Assembly (NCBI GenBank): GCA_023667285.1
Contig: JAMPAK010000001.1
Location: 1,651,486-1,715,485 of the forward strand
DNA from: Muribaculaceae bacterium
GTDB taxonomy: Bacteria; Bacteroidota; Bacteroidia; Bacteroidales; Muribaculaceae
Length of the DNA stretch: 64,000 bases
Reading direction: 5' to 3'
Shown here: in pieces, positions 23,911 to 31,989 of the stretch
Position numbering within the stretch: position 1 is the stretch's first letter
Layout: the number at the start of each line of letters is the position of its first letter
Notes under the pieces: model-generated
What the model saw: the letters and a program-made list of their open reading frames with translations, nothing else
Databases searched by the model: none
What the model was told of the DNA's origin: nothing
Position numbers and translations under genes: made by a program

Positions 23911-23941
23911 CAAAATTAGCAAATTGCAATGACAAAAACAA
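23911..23941 (-). promoter_or_regulatory. Promoter of ileS
   Basis: On the minus strand TTG (23941-23939), a 20-base spacer, then TAATTTTG (23918-23911). The predicted leader before the ATG at 23886 is about 20 bases, which supports the shorter start. I see no T-box-like leader. Confidence 0.7.
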
Positions 23942-23990
23942 CCTTAATTTAGGATGTTTGTTGTAAAAACAATGTCAGGACGTGAGTGAA

Positions 23991-24022
23991 TTTGTAGATT
24001 AGGCTAGTGTTTTGTATCTTTG
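23991..24022 (+). promoter_or_regulatory. Promoter of the BACON lipoprotein gene
   Basis: TTTG (23991-23994), exactly 20 bases, then TATCTTTG (24015-24022): a full consensus match. The leader would hold a small TAAGAT/ATCTTA hairpin. Confidence 0.8.
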
Positions 24023-24048
24023 TAAGATATTTTTAAAATCTTACTATT

Positions 24049-24432
24049 TTGAGACAGTTATTTACCGTTTTATTTGTTGCCATGTTTGGCTTGGCTCTGA
24101 CATGCTGCAATTCTAAGGATGAGGATCCTATCCCTGTGGTGGCTGATTTTACGGAGTCGGCGCTGACCTTCGACTATTCGGGCGGGCCTGAGCAAATGGT
24201 GGAGCTTATCACCAATGCCGATTATTTCACTGTGGAGGCTACGGAGTCATGGTGTATAATCACTCGCGGGGAGCTGCGTGGACAATACAATATCAGTTGT
24301 ACGGTCAATAATTCGACGGCTGCCCGCTCGTGTACAGTCCGTGCCAAAGTTGATGGCGTTGATAAGGCCACAATGGCTGTGACACAGGGGGGTGCTCAGG
24401 GAGGAGTGGTTCCTCCGACGCCCGTGGACTGA
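24049..24432 (+). CDS. Small BACON-domain lipoprotein, TTG start
   Basis: A 127-residue protein. Read from the TTG codon at 24049 the N-terminus is a lipoprotein signal peptide (RQLFTVLFVAMFGLALTCCN) with a Cys at residue 19 or 20. The next in-frame ATG (residue 12) would destroy the signal, so TTG is the best start. Residues about 35-115 resemble a BACON domain, with YFTVEATESWCIITRG and the closing VTQ. BACON domains occur in Bacteroidetes cell-surface proteins and bind mucin or carbohydrate in some cases. The C-terminus is a short Gly/Pro tail. A perfect promoter precedes it. It converges on tamB with 16 bases between. Confidence 0.72.
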   Translation: MRQLFTVLFVAMFGLALTCCNSKDEDPIPVVADFTESALTFDYSGGPEQMVELITNADYFTVEATESWCIITRGELRGQYNISCTVNNSTAARSCTVRAKVDGVDKATMAVTQGGAQGGVVPPTPVD

Positions 24433-24448
24433 GGAGTGGCTCAGACGT

Positions 24449-27400
24449 TTATTCAGAATCATTTCCAGGACCTGCCTCTTCAACAGCGGCGGGTTCTTCT
24501 TTTTTGTTTTTCTTTTTGGGGCGGAGGAAGGAGAAGATGTTGTCGAAGTCACGTTTGAAGACTATGCCTATGCCCTGGGTGGTGAGGGCGTTCTTCAGAT
24601 AGTAGTTCTGGTCGTTGTAGCGGTTGTATGCCTTGAGTTGGATTGTGCCGCGGCGGTTGAGGAGATATCTGATATCGAAGTCGCCGATGAAAGTGTTGTT
24701 GTTAAGGCTCTTGTCACGGTAGCCAAGATTGCCGTTGAAGAGGAGGCGGTTGTCAAGCAGGGCGGATGAGAGAGCCACGTCGACCTCCACGTCGGAGAAG
24801 TCGCCCTTGGAGCTATGGATTGAGGGGGCGATGCTCCATGTGTCGCTCAGAGCCCCCAGCATTGAGCCGAGGCGGGAGGAGAGAGTGGATGAGGCGACTG
24901 AAACCAGTTCGTTGCCGTGTGTGGCGCTCATGTAGTCAGGGGTATAGAAGCGGTTGAGGGCAAGGAGATATATGATCTGCTGGCTCATCATTTCCTCAGT
25001 GGAGACAATGGATTTGACCTTGCGGTCGATGTCTGATGTCAGTGATGGGAATTCGAGGTCGTAGGATATGTCTGGGCTGCGCATGTCGCCATTGACGTGC
25101 ATTATGGCATTGACATTGACGTTTGTGCGGTTGAGTTCGGGGTCCTGCAGGAATGACTCGTCGAGGTCAGAGAGGTTTGCCTTTGTGGTGTATGCGGCGG
25201 TGATGTCCAACTGGGCTGCATATGGGTCGCCGGAGAAGCGGATGCGGCTCCCCTCGCGGATGGTGAAGTCTTTGAGGATGATGTCCTGGAGGGTGAAACT
25301 GTATGACCCTCTGTTGAGGGTGTAGTCGCCGCGCATCTCAAGTTCGCCGAAGGAGTCGTATTTCATACCCAGGTGTCCGGATCCATGAGCCACGATCTTA
25401 TCGCCTCCAATGGGGTCCATAATGAGGTTGAGGGTAGCCTCGGGGGTGATGTCGACATTGAAATCGAGGACATATTGAGAGGGGGGGCCTTCAGTCTTCT
25501 TGCCGGCTCTGGCTTTTATAGCGCGTATGATTTCAGGCGTGGGGTCGAGGAGGGCCAGCGAATCCTTGCGTGCCTTGTCGCGGTCGTGGAAGATGATGAA
25601 GTCGTAGTCGACAGACTCCTCTGCATCGCTGATGATGAAGGTGAACGTTGACTTAGGCTCCGTGGTCATTGTGACACCGATGTCTATGCGTCCGGGGACA
25701 CCTATCACCTTGGCAGAGCCGCGGCCAAAGATGCTTCCATACCATGGATCGGAGGTGTCGTTCTCGCTGACGTCATATACAAGCATGTCGCGGGCGTCGG
25801 TGATGTTGAATGTGAATTCCGGCTCATGGAAATACTTGTGGGTGACGACTCCGGAGAGTTTGGCTGTATTGCCGAATTTGTCTTTTAGGATTACATCGCT
25901 GAATGATATTCGGCCGGGGTCGAGGGTGACAGAGTCGGTGACGCTGTAGGTTGTGTTTGTGAAGTCGAGTTTCATGTGGAGGTCATCGACGAAGATTTTT
26001 CCTTTCACGTCGAGGTCCTTGAATGTTCCGTAGAGGTGGGCGTCGCCTGATACAGACCCTGAAATTGAGGATGTGAAGGCCGACATGAATGGTAGCATGA
26101 ACCCGACTGGGGCATTGTCAGCCGAAAAATCGAAGACAAGTTCTTCAGAGGCGGGACGGATGTAGCCATTGATTTTCGAAGAGCCGTCCTTGCCAAGGAT
26201 GTCAGCCTTTATGACTACTTTCTGCGCGGAGTTGTCCCAGAAGGAGATGATGTCGGCATCGCCCATCACGCAGTTGTTGTAAGCGATTCCGTCGACATGG
26301 AGCCGGGGGGTGTAAAGCACTGGGGATTTTGACAGGAGAGCTTGTCCGTAGAGACTGCCTGTGGCGATTCCTCCAAACATGACGGCGTCGCTAATGGCAA
26401 GCGTCTCAAAGATATAGTCGAGATCAATGTGGTCAAGGTCGACGACGACACGGCTAAGTGAGTCGGCTGAGGCCACACCGTTGATGGTGAGAGATTGTCC
26501 CTTGCGGCCACCTCCCAGATTGTCGACAGTGATGAGTCCGGGGTTGATGCTGATGGTGGAGGGATAGACGTGCCAAGTGGAGTCGTTGAACACGAGTTCG
26601 GAGGGGAGCATCCTCACAAGGGTCTGCAGTCTGTTGTCCTGTAGCCGTGAGAATGAAGTGGAGAGGTCTATTTCGCCATGGAAGTCTTTATCGCGGTCAA
26701 TCAGCCACTTTATGCTTGTATCAATGGAATCGTTGGCGCCTGTCGTGAGCAGGTTGAGGGACATTAGTCCATCCTTTGTGGGAATCATCGAGGAGGCAGT
26801 CAGAGCAATCATGCCGTCATTGGCATTGGCATCGAGCCTGAGTGCGGTTTTCTCAATCACCTTATTTTTCTGAACGATGTAAGGGGCGTCAAGACACATA
26901 CTCATAATCCCTCCCTCTTTGGCTGCCTTCAGCCCTATGGGATGGACTATGTCGATGGGGAGGTTGAAGAGTTGTTTGAGAAGAGAGTCTGCCTTGACCT
27001 CCACATCCAGGTGTAATTTGGAATTTCCGAAGGCTGTTTCATATGTGTCAGGAACAAGTGCTGGGAAAATCTGCGATGCGAGATTCTTGAAGTCGGAGAC
27101 TATGGTCTTGTAACTGAACTCACCATCGAGGTTGAGCGCGATGGCGCGGCTGTTGACGGAGACTGTGTGGAGTGAGTCCTGTGAGGTAAGGTCGATAGTG
27201 AGGTCGCCTGCGTTTATAGCCTCACCCTCGGCAGAAGTGAGGGTCAGAGAGGAGATGTTTGCCCATCCGTTGATGTCGTCAGGCTTAATGCCTGAGGCGG
27301 ATATGTCGACCTTTGTGCTTATGGAATAGTCCTTGAACTTCCCTTTTTCCAGGAATGCAGACAGGTCAATGTCGCGTATGTCAGCGAACAGTTCTGTGGC

Positions 27401-28963
27401 CGGGACCTCTGCCCCGAGGTCATATCCTCCACTCAGTGCGAAACTGAATCCCGGTGTATGGGAGTCGGCTTTGAGGTCGATATGTCCCGGCACGAAGCGA
27501 GCGTCGGCTGTGAGATTGTTGTATCTTTGCCCCTTCCACACAGCGTCGCTCATCAGCATCTCTGCTGTCCCGACAATAGTCTTGTCAGGAGTTATGGAGA
27601 GATTGCTGCGAAGCTCCATGCTGATATCTGTCAGACGGGCGAGAGGGGCGTAGAGTTCGGACGGGTTGAGGGATATAATCTGTGCTATCCCGTCAATTTC
27701 GAGTGGCGAGCGAGGGGATGGCTTTCTTAAGGAGCCGTTGAGGTCGATGTTGCCACAGTCTGTGACAATTGAACCGTCGAAGTCTGCAAAGCCTGCTGAG
27801 GCTGAGACGGATGCGAGAATGTCGACCCTGCCGAGCGAGCCGAGGGAGCCAAGCGATGGGGGTATGGTGGTGACTTGAGAGAGGAACTGCATCAGTGCCG
27901 GAGCCGAGACATTGATGTTGAGGCGCGGGAGGTCGACGGAGATAGAGTCGCGCCCTTTGGTGAGTCCGCCTACTAGGCCTTTCATTGACATGTGGGTCTC
28001 ACTATCACGCAAGGATGCAGAAAGGCGCTCGATGCCGAGGCGGTCAAGGGAGCCTTCGGCCTCAATCTCAATGTCGATAATTTCCCGTGCACGGATTTTA
28101 TCAGGGACAAACGGAAAGAGGTCTGCTGTAGAGATGTGTGAGCCTGAAAGTGTGGCAATACGGCCGGATATAGATGAGAGCCGCGGGAGAGGGGAGAGTA
28201 AAGAGGGGAGGGTGAGGTTGTCGAAGGCAATCTTTGAGCCGGGAAGTTCAATGGTAAGATTGTCGAGATGAGCCTCCTTTTGGTCCATTGTCAGATAGGC
28301 CGAGAGATTGGTTAGAGTTAGACCTGAACTCTCCGATGCTCCCATGCGCTTGAGGTCAATCTCAAAACTTGAATCGGAGATGCGTGGGGCGCGGATGTCA
28401 GCGCGGATATCTGACACTGAGATGTGAGACGGGTCAAAATGTCCCTCAGGAGCAGAGGGGGCAGAGAGTATGTCGTAAGTTAGATGAGAGCGTCTCACAA
28501 CAACCATGTTCACAGAGAGGTCGAAAGATGAGGGGCCGTTGTTGTCCTTCTTCTTGAATCGCTCTATAATAGGGGCTATGTTGAGAGGTGAGCCAACAGA
28601 GTCGCGGCTCAACGAGACGCTGACGTCGATGAGTTCTGCATATGTTATGACAGGCCGATGCTGCCATATGGTCTCAGCGAAACTCACACCCGCGCCGAGA
28701 TGCCCTATCGTAAGGATATTGCGGTCGAGGGAGTCGTTGACGGTTACATTCCGAAGTACTATGCGGTTGAACGGTGCGAAGTCGACGCTACCTATACGGA
28801 CGTCGGACCCGAGCAGCGATGTAAGTTCAGAGGCGGTGCGTGAGGCTATCGCTGAACGGACACTGTCGAAGGACAGTGCCACATAGAGGATGACCGGGGT
28901 GGCCAGGGGGACTACTATCAGCGTCACCAACAGTGCCCGCAGGACTCTGAACAGATTTTTCAC
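24449..28963 (-). CDS. tamB: TamB-type translocation and assembly protein (DUF490)
   Basis: A very large (1504 residues) inner-membrane-anchored AsmA/TamB protein that spans the periplasm. An N-terminal membrane anchor (LRALLVTLIVVPLATPVILY) is followed by a long beta-helical, repeat-rich body and the C-terminal DUF490/TamB domain, with FPSLTSDIDRKVKSIVS near 1330 and QQIIYLLALNRF as its hallmark. TamB-like proteins are thought to carry phospholipids between the membranes and to aid outer-membrane protein assembly. No TamA/BamA gene is adjacent. The upstream thioredoxin-fold lipoprotein gene ends 40 bases before, and the two are probably co-transcribed. Confidence 0.92.
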   Translation of the reverse strand: MKNLFRVLRALLVTLIVVPLATPVILYVALSFDSVRSAIASRTASELTSLLGSDVRIGSVDFAPFNRIVLRNVTVNDSLDRNILTIGHLGAGVSFAETIWQHRPVITYAELIDVSVSLSRDSVGSPLNIAPIIERFKKKDNNGPSSFDLSVNMVVVRRSHLTYDILSAPSAPEGHFDPSHISVSDIRADIRAPRISDSSFEIDLKRMGASESSGLTLTNLSAYLTMDQKEAHLDNLTIELPGSKIAFDNLTLPSLLSPLPRLSSISGRIATLSGSHISTADLFPFVPDKIRAREIIDIEIEAEGSLDRLGIERLSASLRDSETHMSMKGLVGGLTKGRDSISVDLPRLNINVSAPALMQFLSQVTTIPPSLGSLGSLGRVDILASVSASAGFADFDGSIVTDCGNIDLNGSLRKPSPRSPLEIDGIAQIISLNPSELYAPLARLTDISMELRSNLSITPDKTIVGTAEMLMSDAVWKGQRYNNLTADARFVPGHIDLKADSHTPGFSFALSGGYDLGAEVPATELFADIRDIDLSAFLEKGKFKDYSISTKVDISASGIKPDDINGWANISSLTLTSAEGEAINAGDLTIDLTSQDSLHTVSVNSRAIALNLDGEFSYKTIVSDFKNLASQIFPALVPDTYETAFGNSKLHLDVEVKADSLLKQLFNLPIDIVHPIGLKAAKEGGIMSMCLDAPYIVQKNKVIEKTALRLDANANDGMIALTASSMIPTKDGLMSLNLLTTGANDSIDTSIKWLIDRDKDFHGEIDLSTSFSRLQDNRLQTLVRMLPSELVFNDSTWHVYPSTISINPGLITVDNLGGGRKGQSLTINGVASADSLSRVVVDLDHIDLDYIFETLAISDAVMFGGIATGSLYGQALLSKSPVLYTPRLHVDGIAYNNCVMGDADIISFWDNSAQKVVIKADILGKDGSSKINGYIRPASEELVFDFSADNAPVGFMLPFMSAFTSSISGSVSGDAHLYGTFKDLDVKGKIFVDDLHMKLDFTNTTYSVTDSVTLDPGRISFSDVILKDKFGNTAKLSGVVTHKYFHEPEFTFNITDARDMLVYDVSENDTSDPWYGSIFGRGSAKVIGVPGRIDIGVTMTTEPKSTFTFIISDAEESVDYDFIIFHDRDKARKDSLALLDPTPEIIRAIKARAGKKTEGPPSQYVLDFNVDITPEATLNLIMDPIGGDKIVAHGSGHLGMKYDSFGELEMRGDYTLNRGSYSFTLQDIILKDFTIREGSRIRFSGDPYAAQLDITAAYTTKANLSDLDESFLQDPELNRTNVNVNAIMHVNGDMRSPDISYDLEFPSLTSDIDRKVKSIVSTEEMMSQQIIYLLALNRFYTPDYMSATHGNELVSVASSTLSSRLGSMLGALSDTWSIAPSIHSSKGDFSDVEVDVALSSALLDNRLLFNGNLGYRDKSLNNNTFIGDFDIRYLLNRRGTIQLKAYNRYNDQNYYLKNALTTQGIGIVFKRDFDNIFSFLRPKKKNKKEEPAAVEEAGPGNDSE

Positions 28964-29003
28964 CTAATGGTGTGTGAAAAGGCCGGGAGTGAAGGAGTTT
29001 ATT

Positions 29004-30095
29004 TTAAAGATGGGAGGCTACGGCGTTGTCAAGTTCCTCTACAGAGAGGACTCGCTCAACAATCTCTCCCTGGCGGTTTATGACGAAGGTCGTGGGAACG
29101 ACAGTGACATTGTAGTCTCGGAGAGCCTTGTTGTCAGAGATGTCGTTGAGGACAGTGATCCATGGAAGGTTTTTAGCGGCCTCTTTCCAGGCATACTCGT
29201 TATCGTCGAGCGAGACCTGATAGATTTCGAAACCGCGGTCTTTGTATTTCTGATAGAGATTGTGAAGCTCGATGTTGAATGCTGGTGACCAGTCTGTGGT
29301 GTAGGCTGTGAAGTTGAGGAGAGTCACTTTCCCTTCCTTAGCCAGGTCGAGCAGTGAGTGTTTCACTCCCTTATTGTCAAAGAGATTGATGTCGAAGGCA
29401 CCAATCAGATTTGCCTCCATTGAGGTGGTTGTGCCGTTAGAACCTTTGCGGTTTGATATGAAGAGGTTCTTGAGATAGTTTGTGCGCGGGTCGTTGGGCC
29501 GTCTCTCATTGAAGGCATTGGCAACGGCTCCGATGAAGCGGTTGTCCATGCGGTCTGCCGGGTTGAAGAGAGGACGCCCGTCAATGGTCTTGCTCACAAT
29601 ATAATATGTGACGATTCCTGCGGGGTCAGCCAGAAGCATCTGTCCGAGATTGCGTTTGAGGGTGAGGTCAGTGACAACAGCCTGTGCACCGAGTTGCGAG
29701 GCAGATGCAGCCAACATGGAGTCCACTCTCGCCAGGTTCTCAGCCTGGGGTGTCCCTGAGAGGGTGTGGTTTGATGCGATGTCAGGCATAGAGGCATTGA
29801 CTGTGACGGTCTCGATGGAGTCGATGGGGAAGTATACAGATTTATCGGCGACACGTAGACGATAGATGTCGGGGTAGCCCTGAGGGGCGTGGGAATATGA
29901 GAATTTGCCGTCTTTGCCGGGCTTGATGGTGTCTATAAGATACCAGTAGCCCTGGTTGTTCCCCTCGAGGAGGATGGCGTCAGTGTCAGAGAGTCCCTCG
30001 ATAGAGCCTTTTACCTGCCACTTGTCTGAGTCAGATGAACAAGAGGCAACGACGGTGAGCGCCGCAAGAGCGGCGATGGTGGATATGAGTTTCAT
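29004..30095 (-). CDS. DUF4369/TlpA-like lipoprotein without redox cysteines
   Basis: A 363-residue lipoprotein: a signal peptide and lipobox with Cys19 (VVASCSS), a DUF4369 beta domain (about 26-125), a helical middle part, and a thioredoxin-like domain (about 235-360). At the place where TlpA/ResA proteins have WCGPC the sequence is FTAYTTDWSPAFN (262-274). No cysteine remains in the mature protein other than the lipidated one. The cis-Pro region (VVPTTFVINRQG) is kept. So it keeps the fold but cannot carry out thiol exchange. It is presumably exposed to the periplasm, and its partner is unknown. It has a consensus promoter and precedes tamB. Confidence 0.88.
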   Translation of the reverse strand: MKLISTIAALAALTVVASCSSDSDKWQVKGSIEGLSDTDAILLEGNNQGYWYLIDTIKPGKDGKFSYSHAPQGYPDIYRLRVADKSVYFPIDSIETVTVNASMPDIASNHTLSGTPQAENLARVDSMLAASASQLGAQAVVTDLTLKRNLGQMLLADPAGIVTYYIVSKTIDGRPLFNPADRMDNRFIGAVANAFNERRPNDPRTNYLKNLFISNRKGSNGTTTSMEANLIGAFDINLFDNKGVKHSLLDLAKEGKVTLLNFTAYTTDWSPAFNIELHNLYQKYKDRGFEIYQVSLDDNEYAWKEAAKNLPWITVLNDISDNKALRDYNVTVVPTTFVINRQGEIVERVLSVEELDNAVASHL

Positions 30096-30127
30096 CAGAA
30101 GGAATATGCAATTGTTTATTCAAATTG

Positions 30128-30159
30128 CAAAGTTAGCGAATTTCCATGAGATTGTCAAA
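30128..30159 (-). promoter_or_regulatory. Promoter of the thioredoxin-fold lipoprotein gene
   Basis: On the minus strand TTTG (30159-30156), 20 bases, then TAACTTTG (30135-30128): a full match to the consensus. The start codon at 30095 lies about 33 bases downstream of the box. It probably also drives tamB. Confidence 0.78.
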
Positions 30160-30298
30160 ATTCAGGTCTGTTAACTATTTGCGAAAAACTTTGTTAAATA
30201 AGTCTCGGTGTTTTTAAACTTTTGCATTTACGGAGTGTCTTATATTCAAACAGCAACGAAAACATAAGAAATCTACAATTTATAATTCAAATAGCAAT

Positions 30299-30787
30299 AT
30301 GAAGAAAATCATTCTTGGAACAACCATTCTCCTCTCATCACTCTTTGCCGGCCAGGCTTTCGCACAGACAACCGCTGCTCAGGACGCTGCATGTCCTGCC
30401 AACCAGGAGCAGACCTGCAATCTTCCCACCTGTCCTTTTGACGGGCTTAACCTGACCGCTGAGCAGCAGGCTCAGCTCAAGGAGATTTCTCCTTGCACAA
30501 AGGACAAGACAGACAAGAAGGACAAGAAGGAGGCACGCGAGGAACGCCGCAAAGCACGTGAGACCGCACGCAAGGACTATCTCAACAAGGTGAAGGCTAT
30601 TCTTACGCCTGAGCAGTATGTGCAGTTCCTAGAGAACAACTATGTTCAGCAGGCCCCCAAGCATCAGGTTCGTCCTGACGGAAAGGGGAATGGACATCGT
30701 CCTGACGGGAAGGCTCGCATGGAGCGCACCGGCAAGAAGATGGAGCGTAAGGCTCAGACTTCTGTGGCCAGAGAGCAGATGAAGTAA
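30299..30787 (+). CDS. Exported DUF4890 protein
   Basis: A 162-residue protein with a Sec signal peptide (MKKIILGTTILLSSLFAGQA). The mature part contains two Cys-rich spots (ACPANQEQTC and LPTCPF), an LTAEQQAQLKEI-type motif, and a highly basic helical segment of Lys, Glu and Arg (residues about 65-95). A second LTPEQYVQFLEN motif and a basic, Pro/Gly-rich tail follow. The paired 'L(T/S)xEQ' helices recall the CpxP/Spy chaperone fold, and the sequence fits DUF4890. The role is unknown; a periplasmic stress chaperone is a guess. A strong terminator follows. Confidence 0.78.
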   Translation: MKKIILGTTILLSSLFAGQAFAQTTAAQDAACPANQEQTCNLPTCPFDGLNLTAEQQAQLKEISPCTKDKTDKKDKKEAREERRKARETARKDYLNKVKAILTPEQYVQFLENNYVQQAPKHQVRPDGKGNGHRPDGKARMERTGKKMERKAQTSVAREQMK

Positions 30788-30817
30788 GGAATTCGTGTAA
30801 GTAAAGACATAAAAGAC

Positions 30818-30849
30818 GGCCCCGCCGCAGGACAGACTGCGACGGGGCC
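30818..30849 (+). terminator. Terminator after the DUF4890 gene
   Basis: GGCCCCGCCGCAG (30818-30830) pairs with CTGCGACGGGGCC (30837-30849) with one mismatch and a 6-base loop. T-rich sequence follows. The kdgK gene ends convergently at 30904, so the stem may serve both directions. Confidence 0.8.
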
Positions 30850-30903
30850 TATGTGTTTTATTTGTTAAGGTCTATTTGGTAAGAGGGTTGATACCTATAA
30901 GAC

Positions 30904-31923
30904 TTAGCGCTGTACACGGCCGTTTGCTGAACCGCCGGCGAGAGCCTTAACCTCCTCAGCTGAGACGAGGTTGAAGTCGCCGGGGATAGTCTGCTTGAGA
31001 GCTGAAGCTGCAACAGCAAACTCAAGAGCCTCGCCCTGGGTGGGCATTGTGAGGAGGCCGTGGATGAGGCCGCCAGAGAATGAGTCGCCACCACCAACGC
31101 GGTCGATGATGGGGTTGATTTCATAGCGCTTTGACTCGTAGAACTCCTCGCCGTTGTAGATCATGGCCTTCCAGCCGTTGAAAGTGGCTGAGTAAGACTC
31201 GCGGAGAGTTGAAGCGACATACTTGAAGCCAAACTCCTTGGCCATGGCCTTGAAGATGCCCTTGTAGCCCTCAGCGTTTGTCTCGCCGCCTTCTACGTCT
31301 GCCTCAGGCTTGAATCCGAGGCAGAGCTCGGCGTCTTCCTCGTTGCCGATGCAAACGTCGACATATTTCATGAGGGGACGCATGATTGACTGAGCCTTCT
31401 CCTTTGTCCAGAGTTTCTTGCGGAAGTTGAGGTCAACGCTGACGGTGACTCCATGGCGCTTAGCGGCCTCACAAGCGAGGCGGGTGAGCTCGGCAGCCTT
31501 GTCAGAAATGGCGGGAGTGATGCCGCTCCAGTGGAACCAGTCGGCGCCCTCCATGATAGCGTCGAAGTCGAAGTCTGCGGGATCAGCTTCAGCGATGGCA
31601 GAGTTAGCGCGGTCATAAATGACCTTTGAGGGACGCATAGAAGCGCCAGTCTCGCAGTAGTAGATGCCCACACGGTCGCCGCCGCGGGCAATATAGTCAG
31701 TCTTCACACCATAGCGGCGGAGAGCGTTGAGAGCGGCCTGGCCGATTTCGTGTTTGGGAAGTTTGCTGACAAAGTATGCATCGTGTCCATAGTTGGCACA
31801 TGAGACGGCCACATTGGCCTCACCTCCGCCCCAGATGACGTTGAAGTTATCGACCTCAACAAAGCGGCTGCACCCTGCGGGTGAAAGGCGGAGCATAATC
31901 TCGCCTAAAGTAACTACTTTCAT
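30904..31923 (-). CDS. kdgK: 2-dehydro-3-deoxygluconokinase (PfkB family)
   Basis: Phosphorylates KDG (2-dehydro-3-deoxy-D-gluconate) to KDPG in hexuronate breakdown. The 339-residue protein has the PfkB fold: a glycine pair in IWGGGEANVAVSCANYG near the N-terminus and the C-terminal signature DRVGGGDSFSGGL with the catalytic Asp in GGD. The opening MKVVTLGEIMLRLSP and the RYGVKTDYI segment are typical of KdgK. It is the last gene of a minus-strand block that begins with kduD, 66 bases after the NfnB-like gene. This makes the KDG assignment stronger than for a lone PfkB protein. No KDPG aldolase gene is in the window. Confidence 0.88.
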   Translation of the reverse strand: MKVVTLGEIMLRLSPAGCSRFVEVDNFNVIWGGGEANVAVSCANYGHDAYFVSKLPKHEIGQAALNALRRYGVKTDYIARGGDRVGIYYCETGASMRPSKVIYDRANSAIAEADPADFDFDAIMEGADWFHWSGITPAISDKAAELTRLACEAAKRHGVTVSVDLNFRKKLWTKEKAQSIMRPLMKYVDVCIGNEEDAELCLGFKPEADVEGGETNAEGYKGIFKAMAKEFGFKYVASTLRESYSATFNGWKAMIYNGEEFYESKRYEINPIIDRVGGGDSFSGGLIHGLLTMPTQGEALEFAVAASALKQTIPGDFNLVSAEEVKALAGGSANGRVQR

Positions 31924-31989
31924 TTTGTTAAAGAATTAAGGTATTGATATTTGGGGAATTACTATTGTTGTTGATGATTAAAGGGTTTA

